Part shown: piece by piece, positions 1 through 10,111 of the stretch | How the letters are laid out: the number at the start of each line of letters is the position of its first letter | Numbering within the stretch: position 1 is the stretch's first letter | Assembly (NCBI GenBank): GCA_963693305.1 | Contig: OY855905.1 | Location: 45,259,395-45,323,394 of the forward strand | DNA: 64,000 bases | Source: Meandrina meandrites | Lineage: Eukaryota; Cnidaria; Anthozoa; Scleractinia; Meandrinidae | Direction: 5' to 3' | Position numbers and translations under genes: made by a program | Notes under the pieces: generated by a model | What the model was told of the DNA's origin: nothing | Databases searched by the model: none | Seen by the model: the letters and a program-made list of their open reading frames with translations, nothing else

Positions 1-317
1 TTGTAAACTTTCTATCTAGATCTTTCTAATCAGGGAATTTTGAAAACTGTCTTTGGTAACCATGATATCAGTACGGTGGAATCCTGATTTGTCAAAGCAC
101 CTGATAACTGATACCAAATGTGGTTTCATTCCACTGTACAATAGAACCCTGCCTTAGGCGCGCCACATAACATGACAAACCCGTAAATGCAGTCATTATT
201 GAGTTCTACTGCACTGTGTTTTGACATTCGGCTTGATTGGAGCTTGTCACTGTTGCCAGTAGCAGATTGTCTTCTTTTGATGATATGAGGAAGTAACACT
301 GATTTTGTTTTTGGCAG

Positions 318-1557
318 TCTTCCACGACCAATTATGAGCAATGCTGACCTCAATCGCCTAATCAACAGTGAGGAGATACAGTCTGTTATCAGACCTGCTG
401 GGTAAGTAAAAAGCAAAGTTCTAGATAAGCTTTTGTTTTTGACATTTTTCCATCATAGCAACTGACCATACCAATATAAAAATAGAATGGTCATTGTGAC
501 CAACTATGTGTATTATTTTAATGATTTGCTTTTTTTTGGATGCCCTTGGTGAGATTTTTTGAGAAGTAACTATTAAATTGCAGAAAATTATCATCATGGG
601 ATTAAAAGATTAAGTCCGTGGCCCATCAGGTTGAAGCTTATTTTGGTTTCCGTAGCATGAAGCGAGTAGGAGTATTTCTACCCCCCCTGGATGGGATGCC
701 AGTCCATTGCAGGGTTCCCCCCCAGCAGTACATTTGGCAGTACCCATTTATACACTTGGTTAGAGAGAGGCATTATGAGAGTAAATTGTAAATTGCAGTG
801 ACCCCAGCAAGGGCTTGGCCCTGCACTGCTTGATCCATAGTCCAGCACTAACATTAGGCCACTGCACCTCAAGAATGAGATTAGTAGGCGGCTTTTGAGT
901 GGCCTTCTGCCTCTGGGTCAAAGCAAGTATCAATAAGTATCACTATCAATACATTGTTGAACATGCTAGTGGCTAAGATAATTAAACAATTCACCGAAGT
1001 GGACGGCAATAGTGGTGGATATTTACCGAGCGCGGCGAGGTAAATAACCACGACTATTCACCGACACTTGAGGTGAATAATTGTTTCAGTATGTACAGCA
1101 CAAGCTGAATAGTTATCGGACCAAAACATTACTTTCAGTAATACATTACTTTCAGTACTATTCACCTCCTCAGAGGTGAATAGTACTTTGCTATAAATCA
1201 CCTCTGAGAGTTAACCAATCAGAACGCGCGAAAAGCACTATTCACTTGTGTGGTAAATACTAGCAGAAATTATCAGCAAGGGGGTGCCACTAAATTCTCA
1301 AAACTAACATTTAAAGAAATGTATTCGAGTCAGTTTTGAGAATTACAATTTTGAATTGATTGAAAGAGGTAATTTTGTTTTGCAGACCATCGAAGACCCG
1401 CCGAGCAGTCCACAAGAAGAACCCACTGAAGAACATCGGTGTACTGATGAAACTGAACCCTCACGCCAAGAGCGTCAAACGAGCAGAAATGCTGACTGTG
1501 GAGAGGAGGAGAGCGGCTAAGGAGGCTGTTTTGAGCAAGAAGAGAGAAGGAAAATAA
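318..1557 (+). CDS. RPL4: 60S ribosomal protein L4 (uL4), last two exons
   Basis: Large-subunit ribosomal protein uL4; only the C-terminal end is in the window. Exon 318-401 follows a TTGGCAG acceptor and ends at a GTAAGT donor. It encodes LPRPIMSNADLNRLINSEEI and a few more residues. The last exon, 1386-1557, follows TTTTGCAG and encodes the basic tail, with the recognisable core HKKNPLKN followed by LMKLNPHAKS, ending in KKREGK and TAA. The split Gly codon joins the two exons in frame (phase 2). The motifs match the eukaryotic uL4 tail (human KKNPLKN then LKLNPYAK). Upstream exons lie left of the window, so positions 1-317 are intron. The intron 402-1385 holds a SINE and two foldback hairpins. 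The neighbouring gene at 1813-2106 is convergent, with about 255 bp between stop codons. Confidence 0.95.
615..872 (-). repeat. tRNA-derived SINE, minus orientation, in RPL4 intron
   Basis: Read on the minus strand, this begins with a tRNA-like head (GGCCTAATGTTAGTGC). It continues through a conserved core (GTGTATAAATGGGTAC, then CCCTGC.ATGGACT.GCATCC.ATCCAGGGGGG) and ends near TTCATGCTACGGAAACC. The same order is present at 29226-29523 on the plus strand, and truncated at 5100-5297. The core resembles the deeply conserved Nin-type SINE domain described from cnidarians; that name is inference. Confidence 0.75.
985..1187. repeat. Foldback MITE pair in RPL4 intron
   Basis: At about 985-1085, arms of about 45 nt fold back. 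CAATTCACC and ATAGTGGT.GATATTTACC on the left pair with GGTAAATAACCACGACTAT and GGTGAATAATTG on the right, around a GC-rich loop. At 1154-1187 there is a perfect palindrome, AGTACTATTCACCTC, then CTCA, then its complement. Both hairpins share the word GGTGAATA, which suggests one composite non-autonomous element. No coding content was seen. Confidence 0.75.
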
Positions 1558-1596
1558 ACTACTCTGAAGCTGTATTAAATGGACGAATTAAACAGC

Positions 1597-1602
1597 AATA
1601 AA
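1597..1602 (+). terminator. RPL4 polyadenylation signal AATAAA
   Basis: AATAAA lies 40 bp after the RPL4 stop codon. This short 3' UTR is typical for ribosomal protein genes. I saw no better signal between 1558 and 1812. Confidence 0.7.
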
Positions 1603-1812
1603 TTCAGTGGAAACTGCGTTGATTTCAGTGTACTTTTACCTTTTACAGTTAATTCGACACTAGATTTATAAGAGAAACCCTTTCATTTCAAGTGTCTTTG
1701 CACCGTCTGTTCAAAAGCGACTGTTGCTTTCTAGGCTTACGTTAGTCTTGCGGACTGAAAATTACTTACAGATAAGGACAGTTGACTATCAACACACAAT
1801 ACAGATTATTTT

Positions 1813-2106
1813 TCAAACTAGCCCATTCCAGTTTGTTGCAGTAAAGAAGTCCACTCCCAGCTCTTCTACGCTTGCTCCATGTTCCTTCAGAAAATTCTTT
1901 CTTCTTTTGGCCGAGGTAAAGTACTCGGAAGCGTACTGCACCAAATCGTCTGGTTTGTCTCGGAGAACCACGAGTACAAATCCTTCCAGCAGCTCGACTA
2001 GTCCAGGAGGAACTGTTCTTTTTGTTGAATTGGAGGCCATTTTGTTTTTGCAGTGGGCAATGCTGGTACAGACCACAAGCAATTCTTTGGTCAACTGTGA
2101 CGTCAT
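1813..2106 (-). CDS. Small RIIa (PKA regulatory-subunit type docking) domain protein, copy A
   Basis: Single-exon frame of 97 residues from an ATG. Residues about 32-70 (VPPGLVELLEGF then LRDKPDDLVQYASEYF) match the RIIa dimerisation/docking fold seen in PKA RII, SPA17, CABYR and ROPN1. In that family the helix-loop-helix dimer binds the amphipathic helix of A-kinase anchoring proteins, often in sperm and cilia. There is no membrane segment or signal peptide. The chain ends in WNGLV. A second in-frame Met lies at residue 23, just before the domain. The head-to-head partner at 3102-3365 has the same layout and ends in WNGQV, so the two look like an old duplicate pair. The docking domain is well supported; a ciliary or sperm role is inference. 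Confidence 0.75.
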   Translation of the reverse strand: MTSQLTKELLVVCTSIAHCKNKMASNSTKRTVPPGLVELLEGFVLVVLRDKPDDLVQYASEYFTSAKRRKNFLKEHGASVEELGVDFFTATNWNGLV

Positions 2107-3101
2107 CTGAGTTGCGCGCGCTCAGCCTCATTCCCAGGGTGTTCTCGGCCCTCAAAACTTGATAGGATGTTGAATATGCCGGCCGCAATGTTCTGAAAAG
2201 CGAATGAAGTTTTACATTTCTTTGGTAATATAACACTGAGAACAAGAGAGCGGCTTCTCGGACATTGTGATACGTTGTTATCTTTACGCCTTCGAGTGCC
2301 GAGGAAACTATTGCGGTATTTACAGTTCACTGACAACAACAAAAAAATGTTGCGTGAAAGGCGTTATCCTGCTAAACAAGATGTCGGATGCAGGTGCGCG
2401 CGTCATTCAGACAAAAGTATTGCGCTATTTCTTGACCACTTCCGCGCGCGGTCTGTGTCGCTTGGTTTTTTGTATTTTTTAGGCGTGAAAAAAAAAAAAA
2501 AGAAAAAGAAACTTCTACCATCAGCAGGGTTCCATAATACGGGAGGGCGTGAAGTTACATCCGGGAAATATAACTATTTTATTCCCTACAATAAAGGCAG
2601 CATTTAACGGACTGTAGCCTTTAAGACAGATATTCATTAGCCTTTGACCGAGCTTTACGTGCATCAAAACAAGTCCCAAATTAATACCCCAGCATGAATG
2701 TTGTCGCGAAAGATTTTAGCGGATTAAGAACTATGTTTAAGATTATAATCCTTTGCCTAAAGTCAATTAGGTGATTAAATGTCGTGGGAGAGATACTTGT
2801 GGGTTTTATTATCTTATTTGGCTAACCAAACCGGGATTGACAAGAGTTATTTTGTTGTGCGGTCTCCGGTCAAGTTTGAATGAATAATGTATGGCAATTG
2901 TGCCGTCCTTTATTTTTAGCCAAACGTTTCGATATTCGCTATGTAACATCGCGTGAGAGCAACATTTTCGAGCTTTATGCTAAGTGGACACGCCATCGCA
3001 ACCTACTGGTTTTAATTAACTGCAAAGTTGAATATTTTCACGGCCAGCTTAGAGTCGAAGGAAAGCTTGACTTCACCGAGTAAACGTCTCTTCACATAGA
3101 C
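2107..3101. promoter_or_regulatory. Shared intergenic region between the two divergent RIIa genes
   Basis: About 1 kb separates the two start codons, so both promoters must lie here or overlap. The DNA is mixed, with GCGCGC words near 2114, 2396 and 2447 and a poly-A tract at about 2488-2511. I found no convincing TATA box and no perfect RFX X-box. Short frames here, such as 2880-3083, show no recognisable domain. Confidence 0.35.
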
Positions 3102-3365
3102 ATGCATCAAAAGATTACTGCTGGAGATAAAAGGTTTTCATCAAAGTTAGTCAATCGCGTCTGCATCACAGAGGAAGTTATTTGTCTTTTAGAGGGGTTT
3201 ACGATAACAGCCATAAACGAAAAACCCAGTCGTGAAGATTTGGTGGACTTTGCAGCAAGTTATTTCGAGGAAATACGAAAGAAAAGAGACTTGCTAGCCG
3301 AGAGAGGCGTTGGCAACTTCAGAACTGGTCTGTACCTCTGTACGGAATGGAATGGGCAAGTGTGA
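3102..3365 (+). CDS. Small RIIa docking domain protein, copy B
   Basis: Single-exon frame of 87 residues starting at an ATG. The central segment EEVICLLEGFTITAIN, then KPSREDLVDFAASYF, aligns with the RIIa docking helix pair, including the hallmark FAA.YF. A charged helix (IRKKRDLLAERG) follows, and the C-terminus is EWNGQV. The same arrangement in copy A is docking domain, basic helix, Gly, about 13 residues, then W-N-G-x-V. Homology therefore extends beyond the domain. The expected role is dimerisation and AKAP-helix binding; the cellular site is unknown. I saw no polyadenylation signal within 100 bp downstream, so a further exon or a longer 3' UTR is possible. Confidence 0.75.
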   Translation: MHQKITAGDKRFSSKLVNRVCITEEVICLLEGFTITAINEKPSREDLVDFAASYFEEIRKKRDLLAERGVGNFRTGLYLCTEWNGQV

Positions 3366-5099
3366 CTTCAGCATTATCTACCGAATGTTACAGGATACAA
3401 ACGTAAAGATGCGGTCTATATCATTTTGCACTCAGTAACTCAGAGACCAGACTGGAGACCAGTAATAAACGACATTGAAAAAAACTTGCACAAAATCAAT
3501 TCAGGCCACGGGACGTAAGACTCCGCTATTCTTCACAAGTTTTGCCAACAAGTTTGCGTGCGCGTGTTAATATTAGGAACAAGTTACATCAGGTCCGAAA
3601 CAGAACTGGTCGAATCGTTTAGGTTAATAATAGTAATCATCGCTTACTGAAATATCAAAACGGATTACAGTATTTTCAATTTTGTGAAGTAGACGACGAA
3701 AACCTGATTTTAGCTATCGTAATTAATCAATTATATTAAGAAATTTTAATTAATTGCGTCAAATGGACACGGAACAACGTCATCAGAAAACAGAGTTATT
3801 TGATTAATTTTGTTTGTCCGTAGTGGGTTGAATATCTTTTATACTCTTACGGACGGAACTTGGAAGAACTTACTCAACAATTTCATACAGATATAGACTA
3901 ACAAAAATAGTTATTATATAATAGTTATTAATAATGCCGTGACTGTATTAATTAAAGTACTCCTGCACTTATTATTATAAATATCAGCTTTTGACCGCGG
4001 GGTGTCAATAATTCCAATATACAAGGTCCACCACGCAAATAGAAAACTTGAAAATACCTTTCTTCGAGTTCTGCTCCGTAACAGTTCAAAGGTTAACTAT
4101 AGAATCTTAATCTAGTTAAATAATTATTTGCAGGAAGTTAGTTAGATAAGACCAAGATTTTAAATGCCAATAAAAAAAACATTTTTAGACGACCTTCAAT
4201 AATAAACAGGAAAACTCGTGTTATTCAAGACACTGGGCGGCATCGAAAACTGAACTGCACGATTAATTTCTCTTAATTGGAAAAGAGTGGTATACTCGAC
4301 TCTGTGGATAGGATACTTCACAAAGCAAGGCGAAAACTTTAAAGATGTTTCAGTGATTTCTTTTCTTCTCGGAAACATCGTCCGAAGCCGGAACTACTAT
4401 AAACGAGGCCACGGGCTAACGCTCTATAAAAATGTAGATATTTTGGGGTTTTAAATACGTTTTTGCGGTTAAAAAGTTTAGAAAGTTTTCCCTTTAGGAG
4501 AGGCGAGTGTTGCACAAATTACACACTCTATCATCGGATTCCTTTCCCTTCCCGCCCGGCAACATCTGAAAACGCATAAATAAATGTGTACTATTCAACT
4601 TGCAATGTTCTTAATTCATAGGTTTATGGGGGTGTTGTTGGTTTAGCTTCCGTTCTCAGTCTCATTTCCAGATATTTTTCCTCCTGTGTGATAGGGACAA
4701 AAGGGATCGATTTTTGAAACCGTATATGAATGAATTAAATTTGCAATAAATTAAAAGATCAGTTTACAAGTTGAGAGAAAACATTTGAAGAAGTCATTCG
4801 AAATATTTCAGTTACATGTTAATCATTCTTACGGACCGCAACAAAAAATTGTCTTAACGTTAAGCCGGCTCTGACAGATTTTGAAAGAGAAAAATAGAGG
4901 ACGGGGAAGAAAAGAAATGAGATTAACATTAATTTTTTTCGGAGATGTTACAAATTTATTAGATTATGTTATAACCCGCTTATCGGTCAAAGCCAAGCAA
5001 AGAATGAATGTACTTGAAGATGTTTTTGCGAAAATTAACTCGTACCTGACCTTGACTTCTATTACAATTGGTCTTGTTTTCTATTTCAGTTGGTCTTAA
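3366..5099. other. Intergenic, no gene seen
   Basis: AT-rich DNA with many stops in all frames. Short open stretches at 4196-4378 and 4881-5099 resemble no family. No clear repeat boundary was found. Confidence 0.6.
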
Positions 5100-5297
5100 A
5101 AGGTAAAGTCTGCATATGAGCCTAGTGGCCCACCAGGCCGGAGCTTATCCCGGTTTCCGTAGCATGAAGCGACTAGGAGTATTGCTACTCCCCCCTGGAC
5201 GGGATGCTAGTCCATCGCAGGGTTACCCCCCCCCCTCCCCAGCAGTACATTCGACAGTACCTATTTATACACTTGGGTAGAGAGAGGCATTATGAGT
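5100..5297 (-). repeat. Truncated SINE of the same family as 615-872
   Basis: It shares GTTTCCGTAGCATGAAGCGA, CCCCCTGGA.GGGATGC.AGTCCAT and TATACACTTGG.TAGAGAGAG with the copy at 615-872, in the same orientation, but stops before the tRNA-like head. A C-run at about 5226-5240 interrupts it. Confidence 0.75.
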
Positions 5298-5925
5298 TGG
5301 TCTTACTTACCATGAAATGCGGAATTAATACAATCAAGAACATTCTTACCAGTTTGCCGTTGCGTTCCTGTCACATTACTATCAAGTTCATATATACACG
5401 TCTACATTCACCTGGCGAGACGAATATTTTTGCAGCTCAGCCAAAATCCTTGAGACATTCCTGACCTCTTAGACCGCGAAAAACATTCAAAATTTAATCT
5501 AATCCGGTGTTAAATTCTTGTCATGTACTGCGGTACTTTAGCTACAACTTTGGACAAACAAATGTATATAATAACCACTTGAAAGCGCAAGTATAATTTT
5601 TAATCTGATTAAAGACCGGCTAAGAATTGATTGTTTGAAAAACGAAAAGGGGCAAATAACCGAAGGATGTTAGTTTATAATATCGTATTCCACACTCCCA
5701 GACTTTTGGATTTTCGAGATGCCATCATGGGAGAGGTGGAGGCTCTCATAGGATATGTATACCACCAGAAGTCCATAACCAGTTATGGACTTCTGATACC
5801 ACCAATATTGAGTTATTGGTCTATAGTTTTTAAACAGTGTTATTTGTTTAAGGAGTATTTTAATTAATAAGAGGTCAGGGCTTGAGTATACCCGTTTACA
5901 GCCCATCGAGCGAGGGACCGCATGC
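5298..5925. other. Intergenic, with a perfect 28-bp hairpin at 5767-5794
   Basis: No gene was recognised. At 5767-5794, AGAAGTCCATAAC and its exact complement are separated by only two bases. The flanks repeat ATACCACCA on both sides, so this may be a tiny foldback with short direct repeats. Confidence 0.55.
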
Positions 5926-6140
5926 GCGCAATATAGGCCGTTTGCATTATGACGTCAAACGCGCAAAGATTCCTGGTAGTTGTAGTAAAGTTCCCGCCAA
6001 TTAACGAGGAACACATTTTGCCATGGATTATAATCCATGGAGTAATTTACCATCCTCGTCATTATTTGGCGCGAACCGTATCACAACTACCAGAAGTCTT
6101 TGCCCATTTGACATAATAACGCAAACGGCATATTCGCGAG
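5926..6140. repeat. Foldback MITE with arms of about 85 bp
   Basis: The left arm (GCCGTTTGCATTATGACGTC, then CTGGTAGTTGT, then CGCCAAT) pairs with the right arm read in reverse (GCCGTTTGCGTTATTATGTC, CTGGTAGTTGT, CGCCAAAT). The loop contains the perfect palindrome CCATGGATTATAATCCATGG. The short frames on both strands here are by-products of the inverted repeat. Confidence 0.85.
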
Positions 6141-6145
6141 TAAGA

Positions 6146-6245
6146 GCAATAGAGCAATCTCGTCCCAGACCCCGTTGTGTTTTTGTTCTTGGCGCAGAAC
6201 AAAGAACAAAAGAAGAGAGGTCTCTGGGAACGAGATTGAAGCAAA
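6146..6245. repeat. Short foldback MITE with CAATCTCGTCCC termini
   Basis: CAATCTCGTCCCAGACC on the left is complemented by GGTCTCTGGGAACGAGATTG on the right. An inner pair TTTTGTTCTT/AGAACAAAA is also present. The terminus resembles that of the element at 56284-56604 (TCTCGTCCCC), so both may belong to one family. Confidence 0.75.
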
Positions 6246-6424
6246 GAGGAAAAAACATTATTTCAAATTTCTGCTTTTATAGTGGTGCTGTATGAGTCAA
6301 CATTTTTTATCTTTTCCAAGCTTTGCTCTCGTCTCACAGAACACCTTTGTACAAGAAATTCAATCCGGCCTAAAATCTGAACTGCTTATCGCGGGGCAGC
6401 CACTAACACGAGGAACCCCGGGCA

Positions 6425-7740
6425 CTAACACTTAGCCAAATGTTGTTGCCAAGGGTGGAGCCTTGTGGACAGCCGCGGTTTACCAGTCGACTCGAACTGA
6501 CGTGACGACCGATCTTAACTCGATATTTCCGGTCAGTGAGGTAGCTTTTAGCAGTTGTATGCTCGTAACTTGCTCAATAGTAGCGGTGGGTGGAGAGAAT
6601 CAAACGCCTTAGACATGTCTGTTGATAATATACTGACTACTTTTCCTTGATCCCTAGCAAGTCTCCGTCTACTACTAAATTGATCAGTGTTGTTTCGCAA
6701 CGAAGAATGCAGATATATACGATCACCGAGGCCGGAGTTCACTTGCACCCCCACTAGTTTTTCTAGGACTTTACTTGCGCGCGGTAATAATGTGATTGGC
6801 CTGTAATTTTCTCTCGCCATTTTGTCATCCTTTTTATGCATTGGAGTCCAGTCTCCGCTCTTCCACTCGGGAGGCCATACACTTTTGTTTATACAGGAGT
6901 TGAAGAGTCAGAGTAGTCAAAGAACTTGATAACTCCTTTTTTAGCGCCAGATTTTAAGGCCTTTGGTGGGATACCATCGTTACCAGTGGCTTTGTTCACG
7001 TCAAGTGATTCGAGAACCGTAAGGACTCCTTTCTGCGTGACTGGTTTGATTTCTAATAAACGAAGAAAAGCAAGGCTGATTGAACAGTTGGGAACTATAT
7101 ATAGGAAATAGGAAATATATATAGTTCCCAACTGTTCAATCAGCCTTGCTTTTCTTCGTTTACTATTTTGTTATAGCTGATTAGATCTTCTACATTTAGA
7201 GGATCCGGTACTTCTGTTTCGTCACGGTGGTCCTTGCAAATTTAAATTCGTTGTAAAATTGATTTCTAATGCTCCTTCGGAACTCCTGTGTTCTTGTTGT
7301 ATCCTTTGAACAGCTGAGAGTGGTTCGTAAAGTCGTCAATAGATCTTAGATCAGCCGCTTGGCCTCCAATACCGTCTGCAACGGTAGCGAAATACTCCAC
7401 CAGTTCCTCATCCACCTGTTGTTGATCAGCGATCGTGGTACCGTTAACGTTCAAGTGGATATCGTTTTTTTTCTGCACAGCCCTTGGAGCCTAAGAAAGG
7501 CTTGAAAGTATTGAAAAACGCCAGTCCTTGGGATCCTCTGACTTTTTACCCCAGAAAGACTTAATCGTTATTCTTCTTTGTTTGGTTGCCTCATTCCTTG
7601 CAATGCGCCGTAATTCCCAATTTTCAGCGGTTTTATTTTTCAGGTATTTGTTATTGGCTTTACGTTTAGCCCTGATTGCGTTTTTCCAATCAGTTCTCAT
7701 ATAAGGGACGTCTTTGTGACGCACACGCATTTTCTTTACA
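6425..7740 (-). pseudogene. Decayed non-LTR retrotransposon (LINE) reverse transcriptase
   Basis: Reading right to left, frames interrupted by stops and shifts give pre-RT residues at 7740-7262. ESLDVNKATGNDGIPPKALK follows at about 7000. At 6841-6548 come ARENYRPITLLPRASKVLEK and STDMSKAFDSLHPPLL, with the first catalytic Asp of the RT palm. At about 6430 comes NRGCPQGSTLG. These are RT blocks of the Jockey/CR1/L2-like LINE class. The YADD block and the endonuclease were not found, and there are several disablements, so it is dead. A 40-bp foldback at 7064-7163 interrupts the frame. A related piece on the plus strand lies at 11816-11960. Confidence 0.8.
7064..7163. repeat. Near-perfect foldback inside the LINE remnant
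   Basis: GCAAGGCTGATTGAACAGTT plus GGGAACTATATATA is followed, after a spacer of about 10 bp, by its exact complement. The flanking CGAAGAAAA is also inverted. The left flank carries LINE sequence that recurs at 11890-11940, so part of the LINE itself was inverted and duplicated here. Confidence 0.8.
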
Positions 7741-7914
7741 GGCGCACTTCATCCAAAATGTCGTTCATCAATAAATTCCACACGTGAACTTGGTCGTCCA
7801 CGTCGTCAAACAATCAGGGGCACCCAACGACCGAATCTTTCCAAAGACGTCAGAAGTGTCGTAAATGGATTTCTCTATGTTCTAGAAGGCTTTTTAGTTA
7901 ATTTGGAGATGCCC

Positions 7915-8823
7915 TAAAAAATATTTATCTGTCGGATATTTAAGGGGAACTTTCGTCGTTTCGAAAATTCTAGGGTCCTTTTTTGAGTCATCCGAAAGTT
8001 TTAGCTATCCTGATGGATCTTGTCGAAAGTTCGAGGACACTGAGAGACCATATTTTCACTAGAAAATTTTAGGGGAAGTTTTTCGTTATACGTGTGCCTA
8101 TCGAAATTTCGCGAAGATACTAGGCAATATAAATGTTTATCCGAATATTATAGGCGTTAAACTTATTCATCCGAAAACGTTAGGGGGTGTATATACTGGC
8201 TTTCTTTAACGTGGCGAGGAAGGAGAAGTGATAATACATAATAGGCACGCACTGCTGGCATTTAGAAAGAAGCAAAGCTGAAAACATAGGCTTTTCTTTA
8301 TATTTCCGTTCTGATCTCACATTTGGTGACGAAACACTGCATATACTGTACAACGACAAACACCTTTTCTTGTAGGTTTACGAGCGTTTCTGAACCGATC
8401 AAGGGATTGTTGTTGGCGTAGGAATCTTTTTACGGTCAAAACCGAATAATTTGATCGTTTTAGATGCTCTGACCACAAAAATAACTTCTCCAATAATCTG
8501 ATAAGTAGGCTAATGCCGAGCTAATGCCGAGCTCAATCACCTCAATTGCCATTATCTTTCATTAGGTTCACGTACATTCCTGATTACCTCTAATGCTCAC
8601 CGAAACTTTTAGCAGCTTTTGGAATAATTAAGCCAAACGAAAATTTTAGAGAACAAACAAAACCGTCCGAAAATTATGGGACATGATAAAAGTGAGCACA
8701 TCAATTCCGAAAATTCTAGGGAAACTTTATGGTTTTCCGAAAAAATTTGAGAAGTCTAGAGCGTCGCTGGGAAAAAATTTCGAAATTCTTAGGCGACCTT
8801 CCATCCGAACAGATATTTTATAA
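7915..8823. repeat. Element packed with degenerate CCGAAAATTCTAGGG motifs
   Basis: About 12 degenerate copies of a roughly 15-bp word (TCCGAAAATTCTAGGG and variants such as ATCCGAAAACGTTAGGG) occur in one direction. They fall in two clusters, about 7950-8190 and 8635-8810. AAAATATTTATCTGTCGGAT at the left edge is mirrored by ATCCGAACAGATATTTTATA at the right edge, suggesting inverted termini. There is no open reading frame. The middle (8200-8630) lacks the motif and may be a separate insertion or the original core. Confidence 0.5.
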
Positions 8824-9039
8824 GTCGCAAGTTTTTCTCTCTATTATAACTTATTAATTACCTGTTTTCTTTTTTTTACTATCGATAACATCAACTGTAT
8901 GGGGAGCTAACTTGAAAACCTACCGGTTCATTTAGCTCCCCAGCTCAATACTTAACTAACTACGAATTCCTGTAACACCTCATCTTTATTTTACTAAGAA
9001 TACGAACAAAACTGTAAACTTCATTATGAGCTGAATAAA

Positions 9040-9040
<1 letters not shown>

Positions 9041-9075
<35 letters not shown>
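9041..9075 (+). repeat. (TTA)n microsatellite
   Basis: About 11-12 uninterrupted TTA units lie upstream of the methyltransferase-like gene. Confidence 0.95.
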
Positions 9076-9138
9076 GTTACCATAACTTGCGCACGAAGAA
9101 TAATCATTAAGCGTCACACAACGTCCTTGATTGACGAC

Positions 9139-9207
9139 ATCTAAACAGTAGCCTACGTGCAGCCGTACACGTAGGCGTGTAGCCGTACACCTAGGCTATC
9201 TAAACAG
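9139..9207. repeat. Small hairpin flanked by 10-bp direct repeats
   Basis: ATCTAAACAG occurs at 9139-9148 and again at 9198-9207. Between them is the palindrome GCCTACGTG/CACGTAGGC, with a partial second copy of GTAGCCGTACAC. The layout fits a miniature insertion with target-site duplication, but its small size makes other origins possible. Confidence 0.5.
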
Positions 9208-9259
9208 ATGATCTGTACGACATGTCTCAACTTGCGGGTCGCTCCGGCTTATTACGTAA

Positions 9260-10111
9260 CCTGAAGCTTATTCTAAGTCGCTAAAAAGTTGTTATGCATC
9301 TCTAGAACCAGGTTTTCCCACGTTAGAGTGTGTAGAAGATCACGTTGTTGCATTAATTGGTGAATATGTTTGTGATCGTCTGGAACAACAGTCTCCATAT
9401 TCAATTCTTAGTGTTGGAAGCGGTGACGGAAGCAACGACTTGGCCTTCGTTGAGATTCTAAGAAAACTTGGTAAAGATGGGAACAAAGTTAGTTTATTTG
9501 AACGTGCCATCGAACCAGACGAACAAATGTTGCAAACATTCCGTGCTAAAGCAGAACATTTGCCCGATAGTTTGAAGAGCTGGGCAAACATAGAATTTGA
9601 ATGGCGCGCGAGTACTTATCAAGAGTACGCTGAACACAAGAAGGAAGATGATGTGAAATTTGATTTAGTTCACTTCTTTCATAGCCTCTACTATACTGGC
9701 CTGGAAATGGCACTGGAACATTGCTACGAGAAAGAACTTGGGACAAAAGGATTGATTTTATGCATGATTTCACGCGAAGACAGTGCCTATATAAAATACG
9801 GCAGGACGCATTCTCCCCAAGGTATCATTTTAAATCCTGGAGCCTTCTACAGCAACAGAGATGTGAAAGATGTCGCTGAAAAGAACGGCTGGAAGTACGT
9901 TGAATGCCCAGGCGAGCCTAAACTCTGTGACATAAAAGCAATCTTTGATGGTTCATCTGAGGAGGGAAACAAGCTACTGGATTTTCTAACTCACTGGGTT
10001 GATGTTAGAGCGACGGCAAGAGAAGAGGATCTAGAAAAAATTCTTGGCTTTTGGAAAAATGAGAGCGTTGATGATGGTCACGATGAAAATGGGAGCCGTC
10101 GTAATTTTTAA
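9260..10111 (+). CDS. Histamine N-methyltransferase-like SAM methyltransferase, 5' exon missing
   Basis: The frame is open from 9260 to a TAA at 10111, up to 283 residues with no intron. No ATG precedes the SAM-binding motif, so the start must lie in an upstream exon. An acceptor such as TTCTAAG ending at 9277 would give SLKSCYASLEPGFPTLECVE. Motif I is ILSVGSGDGSNDL. Then come ERAIEPDEQ, KFDLVHFFHSLYYTGLEMAL, a Ser-rich turn (MISREDSAYIKYG) and WKYVECPG, in the same order as vertebrate HNMT, which is 292 residues. HNMT methylates histamine in the cytosol. Cnidarian members may use other amines, so the substrate is unknown. Without a visible start this could also be a 5'-truncated retrocopy, although the frame is intact. 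Confidence 0.75.
   Translation, partial: PEAYSKSLKSCYASLEPGFPTLECVEDHVVALIGEYVCDRLEQQSPYSILSVGSGDGSNDLAFVEILRKLGKDGNKVSLFERAIEPDEQMLQTFRAKAEHLPDSLKSWANIEFEWRASTYQEYAEHKKEDDVKFDLVHFFHSLYYTGLEMALEHCYEKELGTKGLILCMISREDSAYIKYGRTHSPQGIILNPGAFYSNRDVKDVAEKNGWKYVECPGEPKLCDIKAIFDGSSEEGNKLLDFLTHWVDVRATAREEDLEKILGFWKNESVDDGHDENGSRRNF

Noticed and set aside
1766..2245. 159-residue minus-strand frame overlapping the RIIa gene
   Set aside because: It overlaps the RIIa frame in another register and shows no domain, whereas the RIIa frame matches a known family.
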